NCBI GenBank assembly: GCA_023414355.1
Contig: JAEZOB010000003.1
Span: forward strand, 1-64,000
Reading direction: 5' to 3'
DNA: 64,000 bases
Source of the DNA: Bacillota bacterium
Lineage (GTDB): Bacteria; Bacillota; Clostridia; Lachnospirales; Lachnospiraceae
This document shows positions 52,527 to 61,054 of the stretch, in pieces. The position numbers were made by a program, and so were the translations under genes. Below the pieces are notes generated by a model. That model was not told the DNA's origin. It made no database searches and worked only from the letters and a program-made list of their open reading frames with translations. The stretch's first letter is position 1. Every line of letters begins with the position of its first letter.

Positions 52527-53685
52527 GACGAGTGCTTTGTTGAAGGGAAATATTCGTCAATACGTAATGGTGATTGCATTAATCGTTGTAATCGTATTGT
52601 TTCAATTTTTAACCAAAGGTGTTTTACTTAAACCACTCAATATTTCAAATTTGATTTCACAGAATGCATATATTTTAATTCTTGCCATCGGTATGCTTTT
52701 ATGTATTTTGACAGGCGGTAATGTTGACTTATCCGTAGGTTCTGTGGCAGGCTTTGTCGGTGCTATTTCAGCTACTATGATGCTTAAGATGCATGTGCCG
52801 ATTCTTCCGACGATCCTTGCCTCTTTAATTCTCGGACTCTTAATCGGATGCTGGCAGGGCTTTTGGATCGCTTACGTAGGTGTTCCGGCTTTTATTGCGA
52901 CGTTGGCAGGTATGTTAATCTTCCGAGGCTTAACTTTAGTTGTTTTAAAGGGCACCAGCCTTGCGCCGCTACCAGACGGTTATACCTTCCTGGCATCAGG
53001 CTTTATTCCCGATGCTCCCATGCTCGGTTTTAAGAATATACTGGCTATAGCATGTGGAATTATTGCATCCATACTATATATCCTTAAGGAATTAAATAGT
53101 AGAAAGAATAAGAAAAAGTACGGCTTTGAAGTTAGCCCAAATGCAATTTTCATTCCCCAGGTTATCGCTATCCTTGTGGTAATCAACGCATTTACTTATT
53201 CTCTGGCTTCCTATAAAGGTATCCCGATGGTTCTGATTATTGTTGTTGTATTGGTGTTGGTTTATTCCTTTATTACCATGAAGACCATACCAGGAAGACA
53301 TATTTATGCTTTTGGCGGTAATGCAAAGGCGGCTCAGTTATCCGGTGTCAATACGAAGAAGGTTATGTTCTGGGTATATGCGAACATGGGTGTAATGGCT
53401 GCTTTAGCAGGTGTCATCTTCACAGGAAGATTGAACTCTGCTACACCGAAGTCCGGTGTTAACTTTGAGCTTGATGCGATTGCTGCCTGCTTCATTGGTG
53501 GTGCATCTACTTCAGGTGGTGTCGGTACTATCGTAGGAGCAATGGTCGGCGGTCTGCTGATGGGTGTTCTGAACAACGGTATGTCCATCATGGGCATCAG
53601 TATCGACTGGCAGCAGGCAATCAAGGGTTTTGTTCTCCTTGCAGCGGTTGCATTTGATGTGTATTCCAAATCCAAATCGAAATAA
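52516..53685 (+). CDS. mmsB: multiple-sugar ABC transporter permease
   Basis: A 389-residue membrane protein with about ten or eleven helices, of the GguB/XylH type. LTGGNVDLSVGSVAGFVGAISA and GVPAFIATLAGMLIFRGL are the family's conserved segments, and NAKAAQLSGVNTKKVMFW the cytoplasmic coupling loop. AGGAGGG precedes the ATG inside the ATPase gene end. A strong terminator follows, closing the three-gene operon. Confidence 0.94.
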   Translation: MKNKTSALLKGNIRQYVMVIALIVVIVLFQFLTKGVLLKPLNISNLISQNAYILILAIGMLLCILTGGNVDLSVGSVAGFVGAISATMMLKMHVPILPTILASLILGLLIGCWQGFWIAYVGVPAFIATLAGMLIFRGLTLVVLKGTSLAPLPDGYTFLASGFIPDAPMLGFKNILAIACGIIASILYILKELNSRKNKKKYGFEVSPNAIFIPQVIAILVVINAFTYSLASYKGIPMVLIIVVVLVLVYSFITMKTIPGRHIYAFGGNAKAAQLSGVNTKKVMFWVYANMGVMAALAGVIFTGRLNSATPKSGVNFELDAIAACFIGGASTSGGVGTIVGAMVGGLLMGVLNNGMSIMGISIDWQQAIKGFVLLAAVAFDVYSKSKSK

Positions 53686-53708
53686 TTCAAATCCCTCATT
53701 TTGTAGTT

Positions 53709-53760
53709 AGTGGGCTACCACACCGGAGATTTCATACGGTGTGGTAGCCCACTTTCTTTT
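53709..53760. terminator. strong bidirectional terminator
   Basis: AGTGGGCTACCACACCG (53709-53725) pairs perfectly with its complement (53737-53753) and is followed by TTCTTTT. It separates the sugar permease from the convergent nitroreductase gene. Confidence 0.92.
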
Positions 53761-53769
53761 GTCTACGAT

Positions 53770-54297
53770 CTATACGTTTGCAAAGCTGTTGTAATGGATT
53801 TTGGTTTCATCGTATTTGTTCTGAGGGGATGCCTGCTCCGTGGGATAGCCTAATGAGACAAAGGAAAAGGGCTTAATTTCTTCCGGGATGTTTAAGACGT
53901 TGCGGATGATGACGGAGTCACCCGGTGAGGTCTGGTTTACGCCCATCCACAAGGCCCCCAGACCAAGAGCTTCTGCAGCAATCAAAATGTTTTGTGTGGC
54001 TGCAGCGCAGTCCTGATCTACGAAGCATTCGAGTTTAGCGGTACCCGGCTCGTTACATACCAGGATGACAAGAGGTGCATTTTTTATAGTAAGGTAACCA
54101 CCATGTATTTTAGATAACTCATTTAATTTTTCTTTATCTTCTATTATGATATAATGCCAGCTTTGTTGATTGCAGGCGCTGGGAGCATTCATTGCAGCCT
54201 GTAGGAGCATTGTAATCATCTCCTTTGGCAATTTGCGATCCTCATATTTTCTGATACTTCTTCTGTTCAATAAATCTCTTAATGTTATATTTTCCAT
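53770..54297 (-). CDS. nitroreductase family protein
   Basis: A 175-residue FMN-dependent oxidoreductase. RRSIRKYEDRKLPKEMITMLLQAAMNAPSACNQQSWHYIII holds the FMN-phosphate Arg and Ser/Asn contacts, and DCAAATQNILIAAEALGLGALWMGV and FVSLGYPTE are also typical. AAGGAGG precedes the ATG. Monocistronic. It probably reduces quinones or nitro compounds with NAD(P)H. Confidence 0.9.
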   Translation of the reverse strand: MENITLRDLLNRRSIRKYEDRKLPKEMITMLLQAAMNAPSACNQQSWHYIIIEDKEKLNELSKIHGGYLTIKNAPLVILVCNEPGTAKLECFVDQDCAAATQNILIAAEALGLGALWMGVNQTSPGDSVIIRNVLNIPEEIKPFSFVSLGYPTEQASPQNKYDETKIHYNSFANV

Positions 54298-54412
54298 ATC
54301 GTTCCTCCTTCTTATTTGAGATATACTCTACAAAAGAATAGTGTATATGGCAAGTACGCACTTTTTTGTAATATAGTTACAAAAAAGTAAGAGTACTTAG
54401 ACAGAACCATAC

Positions 54413-54612
54413 ACTCATTTGTATACTCAGAGAGAGCTCTATGTTCCGGGTTATATACTCAGAAAGAGTTTTATGTATTCAGAGTGTATTCTGAATGTAT
54501 TCTGAATGTATTCAGAAAGGCGTATTCAGAATTAATTAGATGTAATCAGAAGTAATCAGATGTATTTAGAACATTTTAGAAACATTTTAGAGACGTATTC
54601 AGAAAGAGTCAG
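54413..54612. repeat. degenerate TATTCAGAA-type repeat array
   Basis: Between the nitroreductase and the lipoprotein gene the unit TATTCAGAA or its variants (TACTCAGAA, TATTCTGAA, AATCAGA) recurs about ten to twelve times with irregular spacing. No coding frame spans it. The rest of the 54298-54804 gap shows no other feature. Confidence 0.65.
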
Positions 54613-54804
54613 GTGAATTGAATTTTAGCCTAAGGTATGGTAATATATAGAAATATTAGATGAAATCGGTTATGAAAATATTTAACATAGATGTAAAATC
54701 TATCCTTTATCTAACCTTTCGTAATCTATCATAGAGTTATTGATAGACGCTGAGCGTATTATCAAAAATTTAGCTGATGGGAAAGAAAGATGGAGGTAGA
54801 GATA

Positions 54805-55680
54805 ATGTTTGATCCTATGAAAAGAAATGGGTTTAGAAAAAGAGTCATAATTGGGGCCCTTCTGATTGGAGCTGTAGTGATGACTGCTTGTAACAAAAAG
54901 GACAAAGATACAGAATACGAGATTGAGGCAGCAAAACAGGCAAAATATGAGACGATGACCTATCAAAATGCAATGCTTGCTGAAGAAGTCAGGGCAGAAG
55001 GAACCAAAGAGGCAGCGAATGAGGTGACAGAAGGAGTAGCCCAGGAAGAGAAGGCAGTAACAGGACCCAAAAATGGATATGATTACGCGATTGTGATTAA
55101 CAATCAAAAGTCTGTGTTAACCATAGATTGTGGTACCGATTCGATGATGATTGATCCGGAAGGGCTACACATTAATTCTAATGGGGGCAAAGTAGATATA
55201 TCGAGTAAAGGCATCTATGTAAAGGATGAAATGAGCATAACAGAGATAGGCAGGAATGGAGTTAAGGTAGAGGATGATAAAAGTTCGGTGAATATCAGCC
55301 CGGACAGAATCCATATAAAGGATTGGAGAGGAACCGAGGTTGATATAGACCTTCCGAATGTCATGATTAAAGGTGTAAATATAGACGAGGGCAATACTCG
55401 GGATGCCTTTTTATCGGAATTACTTCCTGAAATTATAGCAGATGCGCAGGGTGATGTTGATTTTCTTGATTTTAGTAAAATGAACACCCAGCTGATGGAA
55501 CAGAATATAACCGTAGATGGGGTAACAAAGAAGATCAAGATTTATGTGAAGGATGGGTTCTTTATCACTATGAACTGTTCGGAGGAGTATTCTACAATTC
55601 ATGGATTAACCTTGGAAAAAACGGAAACAGATCAACAGGGGAATGTTTTCCGTTATTACAGTAATGATTTTAAGGAGTGA
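54805..55680 (+). CDS. predicted lipoprotein of a two-component operon
   Basis: A 291-residue secreted lipoprotein. A basic start, hydrophobic VIIGALLIGAVV and lipobox MTAC give lipidation at about Cys29. Residues 30-90 are a charged linker. Residues about 100-190 hold short beta repeats with the pattern I-x-x-x-G-I-x-V (MIDPEGLHINSNGGKVDIS, SKGIYVKDEMSI, RNGVKVEDDKSSV), like a small beta-solenoid. The C-terminal 80 residues form another unrecognised domain. GGAGG lies 8 bases before the ATG. It is 5 bases from the response regulator gene and is probably its signal partner or target. Confidence 0.7.
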   Translation: MFDPMKRNGFRKRVIIGALLIGAVVMTACNKKDKDTEYEIEAAKQAKYETMTYQNAMLAEEVRAEGTKEAANEVTEGVAQEEKAVTGPKNGYDYAIVINNQKSVLTIDCGTDSMMIDPEGLHINSNGGKVDISSKGIYVKDEMSITEIGRNGVKVEDDKSSVNISPDRIHIKDWRGTEVDIDLPNVMIKGVNIDEGNTRDAFLSELLPEIIADAQGDVDFLDFSKMNTQLMEQNITVDGVTKKIKIYVKDGFFITMNCSEEYSTIHGLTLEKTETDQQGNVFRYYSNDFKE

Positions 55681-55685
55681 GCTCA

Positions 55686-56372
55686 ATGAAGCTTTTATTG
55701 GTGGAAGATGAGATAGGGTTACAGGGTATCCTAGCAAAAGGTTTAAGAAAATGCGGATATGCAGTGGATACCGCCGATGATGGTGAGGAAGCTCTGGAGC
55801 TTTTGGAGATTAATGAATATGACTTAATGGTTCTTGATCTAAATCTTCCGAAGGTGGATGGGATGGAAGTACTTAGGACTGTGAGGTGTACTGATAAGAC
55901 AATGAAGGTATTGATCCTGTCTGCACGAGCTGAAATCGAGAATCGGATTCTGGGATTGGATGACGGAGCCAACGATTATCTTGTGAAGCCCTTTGATTTT
56001 AAAGAGCTGGAAGCAAGAATCAGATGTCAGCTTAGGCAACAGGTAGTGATGCATGCAATGGAGCTAACAGTGTCAGGTATCATCCTTAATCAGGCGAAGT
56101 GCACAGTTGTATTGGATAATCAGGAGCTACAGCTCACGAAGAAGGAGTTTTCTATTTTGCAGTACCTCATGCTCCATAAGAACATGGTGATCAGCGCGGA
56201 ACAGTTGATTGAACATGTATGGGATAGTGAAGCTGATCTGTTTTCGAACAGCCTGAAATTTCATATGAGTTCTTTAAGAAAAAAGATTGCGGAACAGACG
56301 GATGCAGAAATTATTCTTAATATCCGTGGACAGGGATATATAATAAAGGATACGGCGGTGGAAAACCTATGA
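55686..56372 (+). CDS. OmpR family response regulator
   Basis: A 228-residue regulator. The receiver (1-115) has LLVEDE, the phospho-acceptor Asp in LMVLDLNLPKVDG (about Asp51), LSARAE and the Lys in LVKPFDF. The winged-helix output domain (about 125-225) has LTKKEFSILQYLMLHKNMVISAEQLIEHVWD and LRKKI..LNIRGQGYII. AAGGAG lies 9 bases before the ATG at 55686. It overlaps the kinase gene by 4 bases. Confidence 0.93.
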   Translation: MKLLLVEDEIGLQGILAKGLRKCGYAVDTADDGEEALELLEINEYDLMVLDLNLPKVDGMEVLRTVRCTDKTMKVLILSARAEIENRILGLDDGANDYLVKPFDFKELEARIRCQLRQQVVMHAMELTVSGIILNQAKCTVVLDNQELQLTKKEFSILQYLMLHKNMVISAEQLIEHVWDSEADLFSNSLKFHMSSLRKKIAEQTDAEIILNIRGQGYIIKDTAVENL

Positions 56373-57580
56373 GAAAGCTGACACTAAGAGTACGAATCAC
56401 CCTGCTCTGCGGTCTGATATTGATTGGAATGGCAGTAGCATTGACTCTAATCAGCGTGAAAAATGCAGATAAGACATATACGCAGCAATTCTCTGTCAAT
56501 ATCGGTGATGACATGAGTATTAGTTACGATGGTAACCAGACAACCTTTGGAGGGGAGGCTGGAGATAGTGTCAATGCCGCACTGGATTACGCAAAGCAGT
56601 TTATACCATCGGAGGTCAACGAAGATATTCCGGGGGTATCCATTCAGAGTAATAACAATGTGAACCCTCTTTTTCTTGGAGCTGAAAAAAAATTTATGAC
56701 ACAAAGCCTTTTGGTAGCAGCGATTTTCATAATTCTTGGCTTGCTGCTTATTTATTATATTGTAGGCAAGTCTTTGACTCCTGTAAAGAAGCTCAGCAAA
56801 ACCACGAAGAATATCAATGAGAATAATCTCTATGAGAAAATGGAGGAGCCGAAGGCGAAGGATGAGATTTGGGAGCTGACGGCCTCCTTTAACCAGATGC
56901 TTGATCGTTTGTCCGGATCCTTTGCGGTACAGAAGAATTTTGCAGCAAATGCGGCACATGAGCTTAGGACTCCGCTAGCCACAATGAAAGCGGGAATACA
57001 GGTGCTGGAGCTGGATGAGGAGCCTACTGCAGAGGATTATAAGGAAACAGTTGAGATTGTAAAGGAAAACAATGAACGATTGATCCGAATCGTGGATAAT
57101 CTTTTATTAATGACAAGAGAAACACAGCAAAGTTTTGATGTGGTGTTATCCATAGAAGAACTGTTTGCAGAGATTGTGGAAGAGCTTAGGGCTAAAGCCC
57201 TGGAAGCAGAAATGGTACTTGAGATAAAAAGCTGCGAGGGCAGAGTAAAGGGCAATCGGACCTTAATCTATCGTGCGATTTATAATCTGGTTGAGAATGG
57301 GTTGAAATACTGCGGTAAAGGGAATACAGTGACTTTAAGCAGTGAAGTACGGGGAAAAGGGCTGATCATTACAATCAGTGATAATGGGCCAGGCATTTTG
57401 AAGGAAGCGCTGGATCATATCTTTGAACCCTTCTACCGTATAGATCAGTCCAGAAGCCGTTCCATAGGAGGCTCCGGTCTGGGACTTTCCATCGTAAAGG
57501 CAATCGTTGAAAAGCATAATGGTACGATTCGAGCGGAAAGCACGTTGGGGGCGGGAACCACCTTTATAATCGAGCTGTAA
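56369..57580 (+). CDS. sensor histidine kinase
   Basis: A 403-residue membrane kinase. Helix one is about 10-27, an extracellular region of about 80 residues follows, and helix two is about 111-132. HAMP comes next (KSLTPVKKLSKTTKNI). HisKA has AANAAHELRTPLATM with the phospho-His (about 198). HATPase has NLVENGLKYC, ISDNGPGI, FEPFYRID and GGSGLGLSIVKAI. It overlaps the regulator gene by ATGA. The upstream lipoprotein may feed it a surface signal. Confidence 0.93.
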   Translation: MRKLTLRVRITLLCGLILIGMAVALTLISVKNADKTYTQQFSVNIGDDMSISYDGNQTTFGGEAGDSVNAALDYAKQFIPSEVNEDIPGVSIQSNNNVNPLFLGAEKKFMTQSLLVAAIFIILGLLLIYYIVGKSLTPVKKLSKTTKNINENNLYEKMEEPKAKDEIWELTASFNQMLDRLSGSFAVQKNFAANAAHELRTPLATMKAGIQVLELDEEPTAEDYKETVEIVKENNERLIRIVDNLLLMTRETQQSFDVVLSIEELFAEIVEELRAKALEAEMVLEIKSCEGRVKGNRTLIYRAIYNLVENGLKYCGKGNTVTLSSEVRGKGLIITISDNGPGILKEALDHIFEPFYRIDQSRSRSIGGSGLGLSIVKAIVEKHNGTIRAESTLGAGTTFIIEL

Positions 57581-57713
57581 TAAATATCATGGTAGCGGTT
57601 ACTAAGAAATACGGGGCTGCTGGATAACATATCATGAGGTCTGCTAAAGTCACCCTCAACGTATGCTTTCGTGGCAGCCCTGTAATTTTAAAAAAGTTCA
57701 CTGATAATCATAA

Positions 57714-58277
57714 TTATACCGGACTTTCATAACTTTTGATCATTCGAAACAGCTTTCTGTATTGGCTGATGGTCATGCTGAGTGAAAAGAATAGAACCAG
57801 GAGGCTTCCCAGCATCACTCCAATTCGGGCTCCTTGCAGAAAATCACTTTTCTGTAATAATGAGGTGAAAAATAGGGTGTAATTTGCCCCAATAATCAAC
57901 ATAAATATAGGAACGATACGTAACGCATCAGCATTAATGACCCTTTTGCATAAGGCTATCTTTGATTCCTTATCACTGAAGATGGATAAGTCCTCTGCAT
58001 CTGTTTTTATTTTACGGAAATAGAACCATTTACCGAATTGAAAGGTATAATCCCAGCCATAATCGGTGAACATTTGAATATAATCCTCATCTGCAATACC
58101 GTTTTCTTTAAAGTCGAGTTGATAAATCCAATCCTCCGGTTCACATTGCTCGAACTTATAATTTCTCCCGTTCGTAGATAGGAATTTCCAACCCTGCCTG
58201 TGCATAAACGAAAGCCATGCTGCTTCTTCGTTGAACTCTGATATAAAGAAGCTTTGTTTCTCAATCCTTGTCTCCAT
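57714..58277 (-). CDS. DUF2812 domain membrane protein
   Basis: A 187-residue protein. Residues 10-95 are a soluble DUF2812 domain (EAAWLSFMHRQGWKFLSTNGRNYKFEQCEPEDWIYQLDF, YIQMFTDYGWDYTFQFGKWFYFRK). Two membrane helices follow (about 118-138 and 148-168). GGGGGAG precedes the ATG. It starts three bases after the PadR stop, the classic DUF2812-PadR pair. Function unknown; membrane-stress response is often suggested. Confidence 0.85.
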   Translation of the reverse strand: METRIEKQSFFISEFNEEAAWLSFMHRQGWKFLSTNGRNYKFEQCEPEDWIYQLDFKENGIADEDYIQMFTDYGWDYTFQFGKWFYFRKIKTDAEDLSIFSDKESKIALCKRVINADALRIVPIFMLIIGANYTLFFTSLLQKSDFLQGARIGVMLGSLLVLFFSLSMTISQYRKLFRMIKSYESPV

Positions 58278-58280
58278 AGA

Positions 58281-58592
58281 TTACTCCCCCTTACTATTCT
58301 TATATAAACGTTCTATTCTTCGCAGTTCAATATCAAGGACTTCCCGACCCAGCTCTGAGATCATATAGGATTTTCTTTTATCTTCCTCTTTTACAAAACA
58401 TATTAAACCATCCTTCTCCATCTTAGAGAGACTTCCGTACATTGTACCCGGGCTGATGATAATCTCCCCGCCCGTCATGGATTTTACCTTCTGCCCGATG
58501 GTATAACCATGCATCTCCTCCTGAAGACAGAAAAGTATGTAAAAGCCCGTTTCCGTCATAGGAATATATACTCTTTTTATTTTCTCTTCCAT
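58281..58592 (-). CDS. PadR family transcriptional regulator
   Basis: A 103-residue winged-helix repressor. MTETGFYILFCLQEEMHGYTIGQKVKSMTGGEIIISPGTMYGSLSKMEKDGLI is the PadR domain, with the wing in KRKSYMISELGREVL. AAGGAGG lies 6 bases before the ATG at 58592; the frame extends to 58676 without a ribosome binding site. It leads a two-gene operon with DUF2812, and an operator-like dyad sits on its promoter. Confidence 0.92.
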   Translation of the reverse strand: MEEKIKRVYIPMTETGFYILFCLQEEMHGYTIGQKVKSMTGGEIIISPGTMYGSLSKMEKDGLICFVKEEDKRKSYMISELGREVLDIELRRIERLYKNSKGE

Positions 58593-58627
58593 AAGAACCT
58601 CCTTGTATTGCAGTTCAATGTATCGTG

Positions 58628-58676
58628 GTGCGATGTATCGTAGTAAGAATATATCGCACTTCGATACCTTTGTCAA
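58628..58676 (-). promoter_or_regulatory. PadR operon promoter with inverted-repeat operator
   Basis: On the minus strand TTGACA (58676-58671), a 17-base spacer and TATATT (58653-58648) form a near-consensus promoter. GTGCGAT (58628-58634) and ATCGCAC (58653-58659) form an inverted repeat across the -10, and TATCG recurs several times. This is a likely autoregulatory site. Confidence 0.75.
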
Positions 58677-58855
58677 TATGTAAAAATATTATTTTTCTGA
58701 CTCTCATAAGTAATCCTATCCTGTTTTTGGATTAGCTTTAATTTACAATGATTGTGTTCGAACCAAGGAGGCCTTGTATGATTTCAGAACAAGATGTATT
58801 GCTTAATTTCAGATCAAGTATTTGTTGTTTGATTTTCAGATCAAAGCTGCCATAG

Positions 58856-58885
58856 TTGACAATATGGAGTTTCTACAGGTATCAT
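58856..58885 (+). promoter_or_regulatory. promoter of trmO
   Basis: TTGACA (58856-58861), an 18-base spacer and TATCAT (58880-58885). The remaining 58677-58855 stretch has the motif TTTCAGATCAA twice (about 58807 and 58834) and nothing else seen. Confidence 0.65.
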
Positions 58886-59005
58886 ATTATCTATAATAAC
58901 TATAGTGACAAAAGCACCAGTGCAAATAAGAGAAGCTAATTCCGGTCTTATCAGAATTATCTTCTCACGTTAATCAATACTTTAGGAATGAGATGGAGAA
59001 TAGAC

Positions 59006-59758
59006 ATGACATCCTATCAAGAGATACGTAATCAAAGAAAAGAACAACAGCATAACAGGGCAATTAGAACCTTTTCCGAGCCATCACTAAAGATGATTGC
59101 CCGGATTAGGACGGACTTCCCTACAAAATTCGGAATACCGCGACAGAGTGGTCTTGTGGAAGCCCTGAAGGCTGTTATTATATTTGAACCGGAATACCGT
59201 AACCCGGACGCCTTTCGGGGTCTGGAAGAATTTTCTCATATCTGGTTACTATGGGAGTTCTCTGAGTCAATGAGAGAAACCTGGACTCCGATGGTAAAGC
59301 CTCCACGCCTGGGAGGAAACAAACGGATGGGAGTATTTGCAACTCGATCTCCGTTTCGGCCAAATCCAATCGGGCTTTCCTGTGTCAGGCTGGAGAAAAT
59401 TGAATTTGACGATGAATTGGGTCCGCTTCTTTATGTAGCAGGAGCTGATCTTATGGATCAGACCCCAATCTATGATATTAAACCTTATCTGCCTTATGCA
59501 GATAGTCGACCTGAAGCAGCCGGAGGCTTTGCAGAGCCACTGAAGGATTATGCACTTACGGTTGAATTTCCCGAGGAGTTACGTTGCTTCCTACCGGAGG
59601 AACAGAGAGAAGCTGCGCTTGGTGTATTGGCCTGCGATCCGAGGCCCTCTTATCAGAAGGACCCGACTCGGGTCTATGGGGTAGAATTCGCGGGATATGA
59701 TATCAGATTTACAGTAAAGGACGATGTCTTGACCGTTTGTGAGATGATACCGTTATAA
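59006..59758 (+). CDS. trmO: tRNA (N6-threonylcarbamoyladenosine37-N6)-methyltransferase TrmO
   Basis: A 250-residue SAM-dependent enzyme (YaeB/UPF0066 family) that methylates t6A37 of tRNA-Thr. Family motifs are IARIRTDFPTKFGIPRQSGLV, FRGLEEFSHIWLLWEF, KRMGVFATRSPFRPNPIGLSCVRLEKI, GADLMDQTPIYDIKPYLPYADS and a late DPRPSYQKDPTRVYGVEF. Start 59006 has GGAG at 7 bases; an ATG at 58988 precedes it. Monocistronic. Confidence 0.93.
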   Translation: MTSYQEIRNQRKEQQHNRAIRTFSEPSLKMIARIRTDFPTKFGIPRQSGLVEALKAVIIFEPEYRNPDAFRGLEEFSHIWLLWEFSESMRETWTPMVKPPRLGGNKRMGVFATRSPFRPNPIGLSCVRLEKIEFDDELGPLLYVAGADLMDQTPIYDIKPYLPYADSRPEAAGGFAEPLKDYALTVEFPEELRCFLPEEQREAALGVLACDPRPSYQKDPTRVYGVEFAGYDIRFTVKDDVLTVCEMIPL

Positions 59759-59782
59759 ATGCAGGATCTATTGAATTATCTC

Positions 59783-59820
59783 TTGACAATAATACCATAT
59801 AGTACTAACCTATATGGTAT
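59783..59820 (+). promoter_or_regulatory. promoter region with perfect 11-bp inverted repeat
   Basis: TTGACA (59783-59788) is followed by ATACCATATAG (59792-59802) and its exact complement CTATATGGTAT (59810-59820), with a 7-base centre. No good -10 sits at 17 bases (TAACCT), so promoter strength may be low. The dyad is a strong operator candidate for the hydrolase at 59878. Confidence 0.65.
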
Positions 59821-59877
59821 AAATTACGATGTGGCAGAAAGCGCATCGGTTTGTATCAAATTGTAGGAGGGATAAGG

Positions 59878-60687
59878 ATGGAATGCAGTATTAAGGATAT
59901 CAAGGTTTATTATGAAAACTATGGTGAAGGGATTCCCATCTTAATGATTCATGGGTGGAGTGTAGATCATAGGTTGATGAAGGGCTGTATGGAACCTGTA
60001 TTTCAGTCACGAAAGGACGGATGGAAGAGAATTTATTTGGACTTACCGGGAATGGGAAATACCAAAGCAGCAGACTGGCTGACAAGCTCTGATCAAATGC
60101 TGGATATTCTACTGGGATTTATAGACAATGTCATACCGAATCAACGTTTTATATTAGCAGGAGAATCCTACGGAGGACATCTTTCAAGAGCTATTATTCA
60201 TGAAAGAGCCTCACAGATTGACGGCCTTCTTCTGATCTGTTCGAGTGTGGGGAAACAGAAAGCTCACTATGAAATATTAGAAAAGGATGAGGAGTTGATA
60301 AGCAATCTTACCGAGGAGGAAAGACAGGATTTTCAAGCAGAAGGAATTAATGTCATCCAGAATAGGCGGGTATGGGAACGATATAAGGAAGAAGTAGTAC
60401 CTGCATTTAAAAAAGCAGATAATCAGTTCTTAAGCCGATTATCCGGAGAGGTGTCCTTTGCTGTAGATGACTTAAAAGAGCCTTTTCAAAAGCCGACCTT
60501 AATGCTTGCCGGAAGACAGGATTCCAGAGTTGGATATCAGGATCTGTGGAATATTATTGAGCTGTACCCGAGAGCATCCATCTGTATTCTGGATAAGGCA
60601 GGTCATGATTTGCAAATCGAACAGGACGCGCTGTTTACAGCGACTGTGTCGGAGTGGCTGGACAGGGTCAGAGCAGAAATAAGATAA
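59878..60687 (+). CDS. alpha/beta hydrolase
   Basis: A 269-residue cytoplasmic hydrolase. LMIHGWSVDHR is the oxyanion region, LAGESYGGHLSRA the nucleophile elbow with Ser (about 100), LAGRQDSRVG the acidic turn and DKAGHDLQIE the catalytic His. Start 59878 has GGAGGG at 7 bases. It lies behind an operator-like dyad; a 57-codon gene follows after 20 bases. Substrate unknown. Confidence 0.87.
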   Translation: MECSIKDIKVYYENYGEGIPILMIHGWSVDHRLMKGCMEPVFQSRKDGWKRIYLDLPGMGNTKAADWLTSSDQMLDILLGFIDNVIPNQRFILAGESYGGHLSRAIIHERASQIDGLLLICSSVGKQKAHYEILEKDEELISNLTEEERQDFQAEGINVIQNRRVWERYKEEVVPAFKKADNQFLSRLSGEVSFAVDDLKEPFQKPTLMLAGRQDSRVGYQDLWNIIELYPRASICILDKAGHDLQIEQDALFTATVSEWLDRVRAEIR

Positions 60688-60707
60688 GCATGCGATAGGA
60701 GGAAACA

Positions 60708-60881
60708 ATGGAACAATGCATCTATGTTGTGGAAATAATAGATGGTGATTATGCGCACCTTAGGAAGGCTGATTTGCCGGAGGGTGATTTGAAGCTTGTT
60801 GCCCGGGCATTGCTGCCCCCGGAGATACGGGAAGGCACATATTTAAATTACGAGTGCTTTGAATATTCCATTCAGGAGTAG
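60708..60881 (+). CDS. 57-residue hypothetical protein
   Basis: A short frame from ATG with AGGAGG 5 bases upstream. It is acidic and starts MEQCIYVVEIIDGDYAHL and ends TYLNYECFEYSIQE, with ARALLPPEIREG between. The layout (a GDYA strand, then LLP and an EG-x-L turn) resembles small DUF3006-like beta proteins, but the match is weak. It is probably co-transcribed with the alpha/beta hydrolase. Confidence 0.65.
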   Translation: MEQCIYVVEIIDGDYAHLRKADLPEGDLKLVARALLPPEIREGTYLNYECFEYSIQE

Positions 60882-61054
60882 TCATAACACATGGAGTATT
60901 ATATTATTTTATGCAGTGTGGTGTAATGCGATTCTTCTTATCATGGTTTCGTTGACTCAGATAAGCTAACCGGTATCAATCGATTTTAGGGCATTGACGA
61001 TCAAGTAAAGGGTCTTCAAGTATGCTATCCTTTGGTAAAAAGGAGGTGCTAAAG

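Noticed and set aside
57613..57680. GGGCTGC/GCAGCCC pairing as a terminator of the kinase gene
   Set aside because: The loop exceeds 50 bases and the tail is weak, so it was not listed.
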